In this document: in pieces, positions 24,420-33,416 of the stretch
Position numbering within the stretch: the stretch's first letter is position 1
Layout of the letters: every line of letters starts with the position of its first letter
Origin: UBA1422 sp963676385
GTDB taxonomy: Bacteria; Bacillota; Clostridia; Peptostreptococcales; Anaerovoracaceae
Assembly: GCA_963676385.2 (NCBI GenBank)
Contig: CAXXMM010000008.1
Span: 1 to 45,498, forward strand
Direction: 5' to 3'
DNA: 45,498 nt
Notes under the pieces: model-generated
What the model was told of the DNA's origin: nothing
The model's input: the letters and a program-made list of their open reading frames with translations, nothing else
Databases searched by the model: none
Position numbers and translations under genes: made by a program

Positions 24420-26033
24420 ATGAGCCAAGAACCCCGTATTGGAGTAAAGAAACATAAGATGGGTGTTGGGACCCTTGTATTCATGATTTACTGTCTTTGT
24501 GCCGCTGGAGCTTTTGGCATTGAAGCAATGATTCCTGCTGCAGGCCCTGGACTCACTATTGTAATGCTGATAGTAATCCCATTTATCTGGGGGCTACCTA
24601 TGGCTCTTGCCGCTACTGAACTTGGTGCGGCGAGACCTTGCGAAGGCGGATTTTACAAATGGATTCAGGAAGCCCTCGGCGAATTCTGGGGATTTCAAGC
24701 AGGCTGGTGGAAAACAATCGCAAACTTCGTTGATTCATCCGTATATGTTATCCTGGCTGGCGGATACTTTGGTGTAATGACTGGGGCAAGCAAAGGGGTA
24801 ACATATGTATTTCAGGTTTGTATAATAGCAATTGTAGTAATAATAAATCTTCGAGGGATTAAGGAATCAGGAAGATTCAGCACTATTATAGGCTGGCTTG
24901 TTCTGGCAGTATTCACACTTATTGCGGTCGTTGGATTCATCAACTTCAAGGATAATCCAATGATACCGTTTATTCCACCCGGACAAGGTATCGCAGAAAG
25001 TATCGGTGGCGGTATCGCAATTGGTATCTGGGTATACTCAGGGTATGAAGCCATGTCTGCTATCGGAGGTGAGGTTGAAGATACAAGGGCAATCCCAAAG
25101 GCAACAATTCTTGCGGTACCACTCATTGCTGCAACTTACATTATCCCAACAATCGCAGGCTTGGGTTCTGTTGGTCAGTGGAACCTGTGGTCAGAAGGCA
25201 TCAACGGAGAAGTTGGATACAGTACTGTGCTAACAACATTTCTTCCCGGAGGGATTTGGATTGTAATATTCGGCGTGATAGCGATTCTTGCAAATTTATC
25301 AATATTCAACTCATGGATAACTGCAGCCCCTCGTGTGCTATATGCAATGTCTGAGGACAATCTGTTTGCCAAGTCGATTGGAAAGGTTAGCAGGAAGAGA
25401 GGTGTACCATATATTCCCATATTGGTCATGGCAGCAGCCGACTTGATACTCTGTACCTTTGACTTTTCAGTTGTTCTTTGTATTGAAGTACTGCTTATCA
25501 TTGCGACTCAGTGTTTGCTTTTCATATCAATGATTGTATTCAGAGTGAAAAATCCGAATATGAATCGCCCCATTAAGGTTCCCGGTCCTAGGGGCTTCAT
25601 CTACGTATTTTTTAGTATTCCAGTGCTAGTCGGAATATTAGCATATTTGTTGAACGGCTCGGATTACTTCCTCGGTGGACTGATCGGTTTGACCACCGGT
25701 CCAATCGCTTACTTTTTCTGCAAGCGAAAGTGGGGCGGCATGACGAAGATAGACTCTGTTAAATATCCTCTTAATAAGGTCACAAAGCTTAATAAGGGCG
25801 ATTTAAAGAACATTGCACTCATCTGCGCAATTCTCTGTGTGCTTTCAACAATGGGTGCGTTGTTCCTGCCTGTTTATGAAGCTTCGTGGGGGCCTGAATA
25901 CTATTTGGAAGTTTATGGCGTAGACTGTTTTCAGGGATTGCTCATTGCAATCCGTTGGTTTGCCGTTGGCGCTGCTATACTGACCGTAATATTTTTCTTC
26001 GTAGGCAGGAAGGTAGAAGGCAAAAACACATAA
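24420..26033 (+). CDS. APC-family amino acid/polyamine permease
   Basis: 537 residues, about 12-14 hydrophobic segments. The start of the family is seen in LVFMIYCLCAAGAFGIEAMI followed by PAAGPG, the unwound first helix that forms the substrate site of APC transporters; GGEVEDTRAIPKA near 220 is the conserved cytoplasmic loop. AAAGGAG lies 8 bases before the ATG. It sits 62 bases after the amidase gene and probably imports the amidase substrate or exports its product; this is inference from context. Confidence 0.85.
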   Translation: MSQEPRIGVKKHKMGVGTLVFMIYCLCAAGAFGIEAMIPAAGPGLTIVMLIVIPFIWGLPMALAATELGAARPCEGGFYKWIQEALGEFWGFQAGWWKTIANFVDSSVYVILAGGYFGVMTGASKGVTYVFQVCIIAIVVIINLRGIKESGRFSTIIGWLVLAVFTLIAVVGFINFKDNPMIPFIPPGQGIAESIGGGIAIGIWVYSGYEAMSAIGGEVEDTRAIPKATILAVPLIAATYIIPTIAGLGSVGQWNLWSEGINGEVGYSTVLTTFLPGGIWIVIFGVIAILANLSIFNSWITAAPRVLYAMSEDNLFAKSIGKVSRKRGVPYIPILVMAAADLILCTFDFSVVLCIEVLLIIATQCLLFISMIVFRVKNPNMNRPIKVPGPRGFIYVFFSIPVLVGILAYLLNGSDYFLGGLIGLTTGPIAYFFCKRKWGGMTKIDSVKYPLNKVTKLNKGDLKNIALICAILCVLSTMGALFLPVYEASWGPEYYLEVYGVDCFQGLLIAIRWFAVGAAILTVIFFFVGRKVEGKNT

Positions 26034-26043
26034 AAATACATAT

Positions 26044-26077
26044 AGTGGGGCAAAATGATAAGTTCATTTGCCCCACT
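26044..26077 (+). terminator. Hairpin after the permease gene
   Basis: AGTGGGGCAAAATG and CATTTGCCCCACT pair with one bulged A around a 7-base loop; the following TTGTTATGTT is a poor U-tract. Probably a weak or partial terminator, allowing some read-through to the regulator. Confidence 0.65.
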
Positions 26078-26110
26078 TGTTATGTTAAAATATTATTGAG
26101 GTTGAAAGTG

Positions 26111-27235
26111 ATGATGTCCATATTAGAAAAAATTGAATACAGAGAGAATATGCCTATCAATGTTCGACTCCAAGATATTGATGACTACCCATGGCGTTAT
26201 CATAAAGATATTACCATTGTTTTTTTACTTGATGGCGAGGTGGAGTTAAAGCTGTCTTACTCATACTACAAGCTGACAAAGGGTGACATACACATAATTC
26301 ATACTAACGATGTTTACGGATTTAAAAAATTGTCTTGCTCAAATAAAGTTCTTTTCGTACATTTCAATGCGGAATACTTCAAGGAAGAATACCCCCATCT
26401 TGATACCCAGATCTTCACTACGAAGCTCACAGCGAATCCGGCCAAGTATAACGAGCAGCAGCTCTTACGACAAAACATTTTATCAATTGCTCTAAATTAT
26501 GCGAAAATTGACAGCGTGCATACGAAGGAAATAATCAGTATTGAAGAGGAAATTGCTGGGGAAGCAAGAAGGATTCTTCATGTTTTGCAGGAACATTTTC
26601 AGAGTTTTTCACTGAATCAGGACAGGCGTGAATTTGAGCACAAAAAATCGCATGATGCAATGCAATCTGAAAGAATTAGCCAAATTGTTTCCCATATATA
26701 TGCAAACTATGACAGCAAGCTGAGTTTGACTGAGATTGCAGAAAATATAAATCTAAATAAGTATTATCTATCCCATTTGTTTCAGAAATATGCTGGCGAG
26801 AATTTCAGAGCTTTTGTAAGCATGGTCCGTGTCGAAATTTCTGAAGCCATGCTTTTGGAAACAAATGATTCCATATCACAGATTGCCGTAGATGTTGGAT
26901 TTTCTAACGCCAAATATTTCACAGATAATTTCAAAACGTGGTTTGGTTGCGCACCAAAGGAGTATCGAGAAATATTCCGCGATGAAACAATCGTTAAGAA
27001 AGAAACAAAAATGATAGAATATCTACCTGCCAAGTACGGTGAACTCATAGAAAAATATGCCGGCACACTTGGGGCGGGTCAGAACCAGCCCACAGAATTG
27101 CAGAGAATCCTTGATGACGTTTGGGATATTCTGGGAATCGAAGTGATACTCAAAACCGGAGAATGTACATACAAATTAAAGATTGAAACTGATAGCATTG
27201 CAAATATACATGTTATACCTCAAAAAAAGATTTAG
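26111..27235 (+). CDS. AraC-family transcriptional regulator with extra C-terminal domain
   Basis: 374 residues from the ATG at 26111 (a second ATG follows at 26114). Residues about 20-110 resemble the cupin sensor domain; residues about 185-288 are the double helix-turn-helix (LSLTEIAENINLNKYYLSHLF, then ISQIAVDVGFSNAKYFTDNFK and GCAPKEYREIF). Unlike most AraC proteins it does not end there: about 85 further residues follow (KMIEYLPAKYGELIEKYAGT and onward), with no domain I recognise. It probably controls the amidase and permease upstream; the effector is unknown. Confidence 0.85.
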   Translation: MMSILEKIEYRENMPINVRLQDIDDYPWRYHKDITIVFLLDGEVELKLSYSYYKLTKGDIHIIHTNDVYGFKKLSCSNKVLFVHFNAEYFKEEYPHLDTQIFTTKLTANPAKYNEQQLLRQNILSIALNYAKIDSVHTKEIISIEEEIAGEARRILHVLQEHFQSFSLNQDRREFEHKKSHDAMQSERISQIVSHIYANYDSKLSLTEIAENINLNKYYLSHLFQKYAGENFRAFVSMVRVEISEAMLLETNDSISQIAVDVGFSNAKYFTDNFKTWFGCAPKEYREIFRDETIVKKETKMIEYLPAKYGELIEKYAGTLGAGQNQPTELQRILDDVWDILGIEVILKTGECTYKLKIETDSIANIHVIPQKKI

Positions 27236-27237
27236 CC

Positions 27238-27265
27238 AATCCGATTATATCTCAATCATCGGATT
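27238..27265 (+). terminator. Possible hairpin after the AraC gene
   Basis: AATCCGAT and ATCGGATT form an 8-bp stem with a 12-base loop; no clear T-run follows. Confidence 0.35.
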
Positions 27266-27343
27266 TGATATAACAAATAAAAAGAGGTCGCTTCTCGACG
27301 TAGTTCAGTTTGGCAAGTTTATATTATTTCCCAGTTTTGGAGT

Positions 27344-27892
27344 TTAGATACTTTCCTTCGCTTCCCACTCTTCTTTGGTCATGCTGAAGGTGAGGGTGTC
27401 TCGTATGGTCCCATCATATATTTTGTAGCAATGCCGATGGGTTCCTTCGTATGTGAATCCCAGTTTCCTTATAACCTGTTGAGAACGCAGGTTGCTAGGT
27501 CCGGTGCAGATGGACAAAATATCAAGATTCATTTCTTCAAATCCAAATTCAATGATCCGCTGGGCGGCCTCGGTGATATACCCTTTTCCCCAGTGTTCCT
27601 CTCCAATCCAATACCCCATTTCCTTACTGGCAATTCCGGGGCGAATCTTGTCCGGCTCCAAAGCAATGGTGCCGAGAAGTATCCCGGATTCCTTGTTTGT
27701 AATTTTCCAGACATTGCCGGGCATAAACAGCGTTCGAATAATTTCCAGAGATTCTTCCACTGTATCATGAGGCTTCCATCCGGCATGGGGACCAACATTA
27801 GGGTTCCTTGCCAATTGATACAATTGTCGTGCATCTTCTTCCTTCCATAGGGTGAGAAGAAGCCTTTTCGTTTTCAACTCTTTCATATCCAA
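27344..27892 (-). CDS. GNAT N-acetyltransferase, RimJ/RimL type
   Basis: 182 residues. The family N-terminus ELKTKRLLLTLWKEEDARQL, then the acetyl-CoA-binding region YWIGEEHWGKGYITEAAQRI (the Q/R-x-x-G-x-G/A-like loop) and NLRSQQVIRKLGFTYEG, are diagnostic. Such proteins acetylate N-terminal or antibiotic-like amines; the substrate here cannot be named. Stands just downstream of the LtaS-like gene on the same strand with a 23-base gap, so it may be the last gene of that operon. Confidence 0.85.
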   Translation of the reverse strand: MDMKELKTKRLLLTLWKEEDARQLYQLARNPNVGPHAGWKPHDTVEESLEIIRTLFMPGNVWKITNKESGILLGTIALEPDKIRPGIASKEMGYWIGEEHWGKGYITEAAQRIIEFGFEEMNLDILSICTGPSNLRSQQVIRKLGFTYEGTHRHCYKIYDGTIRDTLTFSMTKEEWEAKESI

Positions 27893-27915
27893 ACCCTCTC
27901 AGTGACTATTCAACC

Positions 27916-29892
27916 TTACTCTGATGTACTGAGAATTTCCTTGTTGCTTTCAACTTGGCTGACCTTCATTCGATCTACAGCAGACGCATCCACTTTTTCC
28001 AATAAACCTAAGACTGTTGGAGATAGATATATGGTCTTTAAGATTTTTCCATCCAAATTAATTTTGCTATAAGGGGTAAAGTTTTGTCCCTTAATATAAT
28101 ACTTGTCACCAATTTGAATAACCTTCTTTACTGTAATATCCTTCACACCCATTTTCATGTCAACTTTTTTGAAGGGGGAAGTACCATTATAAATATATCG
28201 TTTCCCATAGAGCATATCATACTCCAAGGCTTCCAAATCTTTCATGTACGTGTTGCTGTCACGGTACTTCTGGTGGTAGGTGACCAGGGTTCCCTGGTGG
28301 ATGTCCAGTCGATCCAAAACATAAGAAGACAGCTGATAGGTGGCCAAATCTTTATCTTTCTTGGCCATCTTAAAATTACTCCACATCACATATTCGGTTT
28401 GGTACATGGTTCGTCCGCTCAGGTTGTCATCGCTAATGCCGGTAATTGCCGGCAAATGATCTCCATAAATTACCACCACAACATCTTCATCATAGGACTC
28501 CATCTTTTTCAAGAATGTACCAATGAATTGATCCATTTCGTATACTTGATTAACGTAATACTCCCACTGCCATTTTTCTTCTTCCGTGGCTGCATTCTTC
28601 ACCGTAATTGCCGGGTCGGTTAATACCTGTGTCGTTGGATAGGAACCATGCCCCTGCACAGAGATGGTGTAAATATAATCCGATCCTTTTGTGGATTGGA
28701 GGGCATCCATCATCTGTTGGGTCAATACTGTATCTTTTGCCCAATTTTTAGGTGTTTTCACCACATTATTCATATATTCCAAAGAAGTAAAGGTATCAAA
28801 TCCCATATTGGCCAATACCTTATTTCTCTCATAAAATGCGCCTCGATGATCATGTATTGCGTGGGTGGAATAGCCGATGTTTTTCAAATCGTATGCAACG
28901 CTCTCGCAAGTGGTTTTAAGCAAAACTCCCTTGTTGGGATATTCTCCCGGGCCAAAGAATTTGACGCTCATGCCGGTCATTACTTCAAATTCTACGTTGG
29001 CGGTGCCGGCCCCGACTACTGGGCTTTCCATGGTCCCGGAAGAGCAGGTCTCCATTAATTTTCTATAATTGGGAATAGGGTCTTTAGAGAATCCAAGTCC
29101 CTCCACATTTTCCGGATCCATAAAAGATTCCAACTGTATAAATATTATGTTTGGATGGTTTTCAGTGCCATCCTCCCCTTTTGCCGCAACGTAATTGGCC
29201 AAGTCATCCTTGGTAAAAATTGATTGAATGGTCTCCTTTGAGTAGTTGTCCGGCTTATTCACTCCTGTGTTGAGCCAAGTATTCAAAAAGCAATAGACGA
29301 ATCCATTGTCCTCGTATCCATAAGCCAAGTTGGGGAAGTAGGTATCCACTATGTCCGATTTAATTGCCAAATTGGTGACACCGGCGGTTGCGATAATCAC
29401 AATAAAGAAAGCAACCAAGTCCCGAATCCATGGGATTTTTTCTTTCTTTCTGGGACCTTTCCACCACAGGAATGCAATTCCCAAAACGGCCACAATCAAA
29501 CCTGCAAAGAGAAATACAATTTGCATTTTTGACAGGTAATTTGTCGCAACGGCCATTCCTTCTTTGACGACCATCACATCGTACATGGTAAAAGGAGTCA
29601 TTCGCTTTGATACAATGACAAAATTTACGATGCCACCGGTTAACAGCAAGGCGCTGATAACAGTGTACACGAATACTCTCCTTCGAAACAGAATTGCCAC
29701 AGAAAGCATGGCAAAAATCAAAAAGGCGTTGTATAGAAATACCAAGGTGTGATCATTAAGAAACTCAACCGCCGGAGCGATTCCTTTTCTGGACAAAGAT
29801 TCAATGATAAAATTCAACACCAGCGCCAATGCAACGCTGAATCCAAGTGCATTGTGAAAATATTTTAAGTAAAACTCTTTTGCTTTATTCAT
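27916..29892 (-). CDS. LtaS-family sulfatase / polyglycerol-phosphate transferase-like membrane enzyme
   Basis: 658 residues. Five hydrophobic segments occupy residues about 12-185. The extracellular sulfatase-fold domain follows: NIIFIQLESF (metal-binding Glu, about 250), GAGTANVEFEVMTG (catalytic Thr, about 297), IHDHRGAFYERN, SVQGHGSYP and VIYGDHLPA (Asp-His metal pair, about 475). Lipoteichoic acid synthases and related phosphoglycerol transferases share this plan. About 120 residues follow the catalytic core as an additional C-terminal part. The start overlaps the rsmA stop (ATGA). The polymer acted on cannot be decided from sequence. Confidence 0.88.
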   Translation of the reverse strand: MNKAKEFYLKYFHNALGFSVALALVLNFIIESLSRKGIAPAVEFLNDHTLVFLYNAFLIFAMLSVAILFRRRVFVYTVISALLLTGGIVNFVIVSKRMTPFTMYDVMVVKEGMAVATNYLSKMQIVFLFAGLIVAVLGIAFLWWKGPRKKEKIPWIRDLVAFFIVIIATAGVTNLAIKSDIVDTYFPNLAYGYEDNGFVYCFLNTWLNTGVNKPDNYSKETIQSIFTKDDLANYVAAKGEDGTENHPNIIFIQLESFMDPENVEGLGFSKDPIPNYRKLMETCSSGTMESPVVGAGTANVEFEVMTGMSVKFFGPGEYPNKGVLLKTTCESVAYDLKNIGYSTHAIHDHRGAFYERNKVLANMGFDTFTSLEYMNNVVKTPKNWAKDTVLTQQMMDALQSTKGSDYIYTISVQGHGSYPTTQVLTDPAITVKNAATEEEKWQWEYYVNQVYEMDQFIGTFLKKMESYDEDVVVVIYGDHLPAITGISDDNLSGRTMYQTEYVMWSNFKMAKKDKDLATYQLSSYVLDRLDIHQGTLVTYHQKYRDSNTYMKDLEALEYDMLYGKRYIYNGTSPFKKVDMKMGVKDITVKKVIQIGDKYYIKGQNFTPYSKINLDGKILKTIYLSPTVLGLLEKVDASAVDRMKVSQVESNKEILSTSE

Positions 29893-30752
29893 TGTTTGAC
29901 TTCCTTAGTTATACTATTTGCCAATAAGGCAAATTCATTCATGCTTAAAGTTTCTGCCCGACGAATAGGCTGAATGCCAACGGATTCCAGCAGGTTTCCA
30001 ATGGTTGATTTGTCCAACCCATAAATCCCGGTCAAAGCATTATGCAAGGTTTTGCGTCGCTGTCCGAACCCGGCCTTCACAACCGCAAAAAAAGCAGATT
30101 CATCCAACAGTTCCACCGGACACTCTTTTCGAATATCCAATCGGAGTACAGTGGAGTCCACCTTCGGTTTTGGATAAAACACTTCCTTAGGTGCAGAAGC
30201 CACCTTGGTTACATGGCAGTAAAATTGAACCGCCACAGTAATCGCCCCATAGGTTTTGCTTCCGGGAGATGCCATAAGCCGGTCAGCGACTTCTTTTTGG
30301 ACCATAACAGTGATGCTGTCCGCAGGAACCCGATCCTCCAAAATTTTCATGATAATGGGAGTCGTAATATAATAGGGCAGATTTCCCACAAAACGAACGG
30401 CGCCTTTGGGGTGATGTTGGGCAATCAGTTCTTTCAGATCGCAACGCAAAATGTCTTCATTGACCACTTCCGCATTGGGATACTCTTTCAATGTTTCTTC
30501 CAGTATGGGGATTAAGTTCCTGTCAATTTCAATGGCAATCACTTGATCTCCTTGATTCGCAAGCAATTGGGTCAATACCCCAACCCCGGGGCCAATTTCA
30601 ATAACAAGATCTTTCGGTCCGATTAAAGATCCCTCCACTATGTTGTCTCGTATATTTTTGTCTATCAGAAAATTCTGCCCCAGGCTTTTAGAAAGCCTGA
30701 AGCCAAATTGCTCCTCAATATCATGGATTGCTGATGTGGTGTATAGCTTCAT
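29889..30752 (-). CDS. rsmA: 16S rRNA (adenine1518/1519-N6)-dimethyltransferase
   Basis: 287 residues (KsgA). It dimethylates two adjacent adenosines near the 3' end of 16S rRNA. Seen: RLSKSLGQNFLIDKNI, EIGPGVGVLTQLLA (SAM loop), IAIEIDRNL, VNEDILRCDL and the catalytic VGNLPYYITTPI. AAGGAAG lies before the ATG inside the end of rnmV, with which it overlaps by 32 bases; this pairing is standard in Firmicutes. Confidence 0.96.
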   Translation of the reverse strand: MKLYTTSAIHDIEEQFGFRLSKSLGQNFLIDKNIRDNIVEGSLIGPKDLVIEIGPGVGVLTQLLANQGDQVIAIEIDRNLIPILEETLKEYPNAEVVNEDILRCDLKELIAQHHPKGAVRFVGNLPYYITTPIIMKILEDRVPADSITVMVQKEVADRLMASPGSKTYGAITVAVQFYCHVTKVASAPKEVFYPKPKVDSTVLRLDIRKECPVELLDESAFFAVVKAGFGQRRKTLHNALTGIYGLDKSTIGNLLESVGIQPIRRAETLSMNEFALLANSITKEVKQ

Positions 30753-31260
30753 AAAATTCTTCCTTGCTGATAAGAAACTGATTTAGCTTATTTAGAAAGC
30801 TACTACAGTTGCCATAACCAATACCAAGGGCTTTTCCCACTTGGCTGCGTCGCTGTGCGGCATCAGGTCCTCCCCAAAGACCGTGAACCAGCAAATCTTC
30901 TCTTGAAAAAACTTGTGCTTCTGCCTGGTTGATGTAGTGGCACTTGGACAATGCCAAACGGATTGCTTCCGGCGAACCATTTTCAATTCCAATATCTGTT
31001 CCTGCCATCGCCGCATCTCGATCCAAATAGGCTTGCCCGGCCTCAGGAAACTTTTTCATTATTCTCTTTCGAATTTGATCTCCTGCATAATCGGGATCTG
31101 TAAATACAATAATCCCTGTGGTATGGTATGCCTTTTCAATCAGTTTCCATGTTTGCGCTGAAATACCAAAACCATGGGTCTCAATGGTGTGGGCAGATAC
31201 CGCCCGGTGAATAGCCGCAGTATCGTCTCGGCCCTCTACAATTATGGTCTCTTTAATCAT
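30721..31260 (-). CDS. rnmV: Ribonuclease M5
   Basis: 179 residues. Matures 5S rRNA. The TOPRIM domain shows IIVEGRDDTAAIHRAV (catalytic Glu) and FTDPDYAGDQIRKRI (Asp-x-Asp). Several ATG codons lie upstream in frame; the start at 31260 gives the usual MIKETIIVEG beginning and a short overlap with the previous gene. Confidence 0.93.
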   Translation of the reverse strand: MIKETIIVEGRDDTAAIHRAVSAHTIETHGFGISAQTWKLIEKAYHTTGIIVFTDPDYAGDQIRKRIMKKFPEAGQAYLDRDAAMAGTDIGIENGSPEAIRLALSKCHYINQAEAQVFSREDLLVHGLWGGPDAAQRRSQVGKALGIGYGNCSSFLNKLNQFLISKEEFYEAIHHISNP

Positions 31261-31552
31261 CATCACTATCATCGGGAAGCACATACAAGGTCTCACCCGG
31301 CATTATCATTTTTAACTGCTTCCGTGCTTCCTGTTCAATATATTCCGGATTATTTACATTCTTAAGTTGTTCTGTAAGTTTCTCTTTCTCCTCAAGTAAA
31401 GCTTGTTGCTGGGCCACCAATTGCTTGGTCTCCAACTTCAGTTCCACAATTCGAAAAACCGAAAAACCCGCTACTGATAGCACAAATACTGCGATAACCA
31501 GGTATACGAAAATGTTGCGTGTTATTTTTTTTAATTTTCGTTTTTTTGCCAT
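31253..31552 (-). CDS. Septum formation initiator, FtsB/DivIC family
   Basis: 99 residues: basic cytoplasmic N-terminus, one membrane segment (about 14-34), then a coiled coil (ELKLETKQLVAQQQALLEEK) and the family ending NPEYIEQEARKQLKMIMPGE. It acts with FtsL/DivIB in the divisome. The acidic tail DDSDDD ends over the rnmV start. Confidence 0.9.
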   Translation of the reverse strand: MAKKRKLKKITRNIFVYLVIAVFVLSVAGFSVFRIVELKLETKQLVAQQQALLEEKEKLTEQLKNVNNPEYIEQEARKQLKMIMPGETLYVLPDDSDDD

Positions 31553-31563
31553 TTTTTACCTCG

Positions 31564-33234
31564 TTATATATAGTTGAGTGGATTGACCAAAACCCCATTC
31601 TTTTCTACTTCAAAATGTAGATGAGGTCCGGTGGTGTATCCGGTGCTTCCTACCCGGGCAATGGTTTGCCCTTCATAGACTTTTTGGCCTACATGAACCA
31701 GTATTTTGCTGCAGTGGCAGTAGTGGGTTTCAAACCCATTTTTGTGGTTGATGCGAACTGTATATCCCTGTGCGCCATTCCAACCGGCAAACACCACAGT
31801 TCCACCGTCCGCCGCCCGAATGGTACTTCCCGTTGCACACGCTAGGTCAACACCCCAGTGCATTCTTCCCCATCGGTATCCAAAGGGAGAGGAAAGCCTG
31901 CCGGCGGGACAAGGATTAATAAACGTGCCATCTCCCATGGTGGGAGGAATCTTTTTCGTACCTACCAATATCACTTTGGTAACTGACTTTTTCACTTTTG
32001 TGGTTTTTAGGATTGTTCTTTTGGTTTCTGATCCATTAACCTTTGTGATTCGTGCAACAATTTGATTTTTCCCACTAACACCTTTTGTTTTAACCGTATT
32101 AATGCCTTTGTAGGCGTTGGGATTATTTTTGCGAACGGTTTTGTATTTTACTTTTACCGAATAGGTTGTCTTTTCTACGGTGGTGACATGGATTAAGGAC
32201 TCTTTGGCCGTAATCGTCAGTTTATCTCCCACCTTGAGTTTTCTATCTGCTACAGAAGGATTGGCCTTTTCCAAGGCAGCAACTGAAATCCCATACGCTT
32301 TTGCAACCGATTTTTTGGTTTCTCCCGAAGTGACACGATGTACTTTCTCGGAAATTTCTCCGGAGAGAAGCAGCTCGGACACCGTGGCACTACGCTGCAA
32401 GTTGCCTAATTTAGTCGCAACTTCCCCAATGGTTACATCCTCTGTAAAGGAAATGCTTTCATAGCGGGTGCCTTTCTTGGTTTTGGAATATTTGTCCAGC
32501 AATCCGGCTAGCACTTTTTTTGCCTCGGCTTTTGAAGGTAGCACTGCGGCTCTTTTTCCATCCACAAAGATGCCATACCCAGAAACATTAATATCCTTCA
32601 TGTATGTAAGTCGATTTAGAATTTCTTCCATATCGTCAACGTCACGGTTAATGGTAACAACTTTTCGAAATTCAATATCGCTGCTCTGTTCAATGGAAAT
32701 ATTCACATCGTGGGCTGCAGACAATTGCTTGCTTGCGATTTCCAACACGCTGTAGACATCTTCTTGATTATCAACAACTCCCAGCACTTTGCCGTTATAG
32801 GAATATTCGTAACCGGTGGCATAATTAAATAAAGATAAGACGCCAATCGCCACCATCACAATAATGGTGAAATGCTTCAGTAACTGAGACCTCTTCCGAT
32901 CAATCATAATTCGAGCAAAACGAAAACGTCGGTTTCCCTGACCGACTGCCTTTTCTGTCTTTGTGGCAACCCGCTCATGGGCCACATCAAAGCGATCCAC
33001 AAAATCTGCCACTTTGGTTGCAACTCTATTTTCTTTGGCAACAAAAATGCTGAAATAATGAGTTGTCGTCTTTCTCCATGAGGCAAATGCCGCCAAGGAC
33101 CGTTTCATCGTCCGCTTATATACAATATGACTTCGCCGAACCAATTTTTTTCTGATTTGACTAAAAAACCGAATCGTTCTACGCCATCGGTAACGAAGCC
33201 CTTGTTTTTGTTTGTTTAGGAGATTTTTTCCCAT
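31564..33234 (-). CDS. M23 metallopeptidase with LysM and G5 domains
   Basis: 556 residues. A basic cytoplasmic tail, one membrane segment (about 118-138), a presumed stalk, a LysM domain (about 296-343, VTSGETKKSVAKAYGISVAA), a G5 domain (about 346-424) and a C-terminal M23 domain (about 446-554) with zinc/catalytic residues in HWGVDLA, THYCHCS and GPHLHFEVE. It is probably a membrane-anchored cell-wall endopeptidase or, next to FtsB, a division-linked hydrolase activator. The start at 33234 (MGKNLLNK) has AAAGGAA upstream and overlaps the dnaC remnant by 19 bases. Confidence 0.9.
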   Translation of the reverse strand: MGKNLLNKQKQGLRYRWRRTIRFFSQIRKKLVRRSHIVYKRTMKRSLAAFASWRKTTTHYFSIFVAKENRVATKVADFVDRFDVAHERVATKTEKAVGQGNRRFRFARIMIDRKRSQLLKHFTIIVMVAIGVLSLFNYATGYEYSYNGKVLGVVDNQEDVYSVLEIASKQLSAAHDVNISIEQSSDIEFRKVVTINRDVDDMEEILNRLTYMKDINVSGYGIFVDGKRAAVLPSKAEAKKVLAGLLDKYSKTKKGTRYESISFTEDVTIGEVATKLGNLQRSATVSELLLSGEISEKVHRVTSGETKKSVAKAYGISVAALEKANPSVADRKLKVGDKLTITAKESLIHVTTVEKTTYSVKVKYKTVRKNNPNAYKGINTVKTKGVSGKNQIVARITKVNGSETKRTILKTTKVKKSVTKVILVGTKKIPPTMGDGTFINPCPAGRLSSPFGYRWGRMHWGVDLACATGSTIRAADGGTVVFAGWNGAQGYTVRINHKNGFETHYCHCSKILVHVGQKVYEGQTIARVGSTGYTTGPHLHFEVEKNGVLVNPLNYI

Positions 33235-33416
33235 TCCATTTCCTTTGCTTCTTTTGTTCGTGAAAGAAAGCACTCGCACTGTTCTCCGGAGTCTTTGGTT
33301 CCGGTATCCTTGCACAAACTACAGACATACTTGATATCCAAGTAATCTGAGGGCAAATTATGCTCTGTTAGCAAGTTTTCCTTTTCCCGAGCCAATCGGT
33401 CAAGCCTTTGTTTCAA
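33216..33416 (-). pseudogene. dnaC: Truncated helicase loader DnaC/DnaI (N-terminal 66 codons only)
   Basis: Encodes 66 residues. A basic coiled segment (MKQRLDRLAREKENLL) is followed by the cysteine cluster VCSLCKDTGTKDSGEQCECF. This matches the N-terminal zinc-binding region (CxxCxDTG...CxCF) of Gram-positive DnaC/DnaI proteins, which are normally about 310-330 residues with an AAA+ ATPase. Here the frame stops right after it, and the M23 gene begins at once, so the ATPase part is missing, not merely out of frame. It follows the DnaD-type gene with a 4-base overlap, the normal dnaC position. Either a deletion remnant or a retained stand-alone DnaB-binding domain. Confidence 0.7.

Noticed and set aside
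33216..33234. A frameshift as the cause of the short dnaC
   Set aside because: The bases after the stop already code for the intact M23 protein in another frame, so no AAA+ domain is hidden there; deletion fits better.
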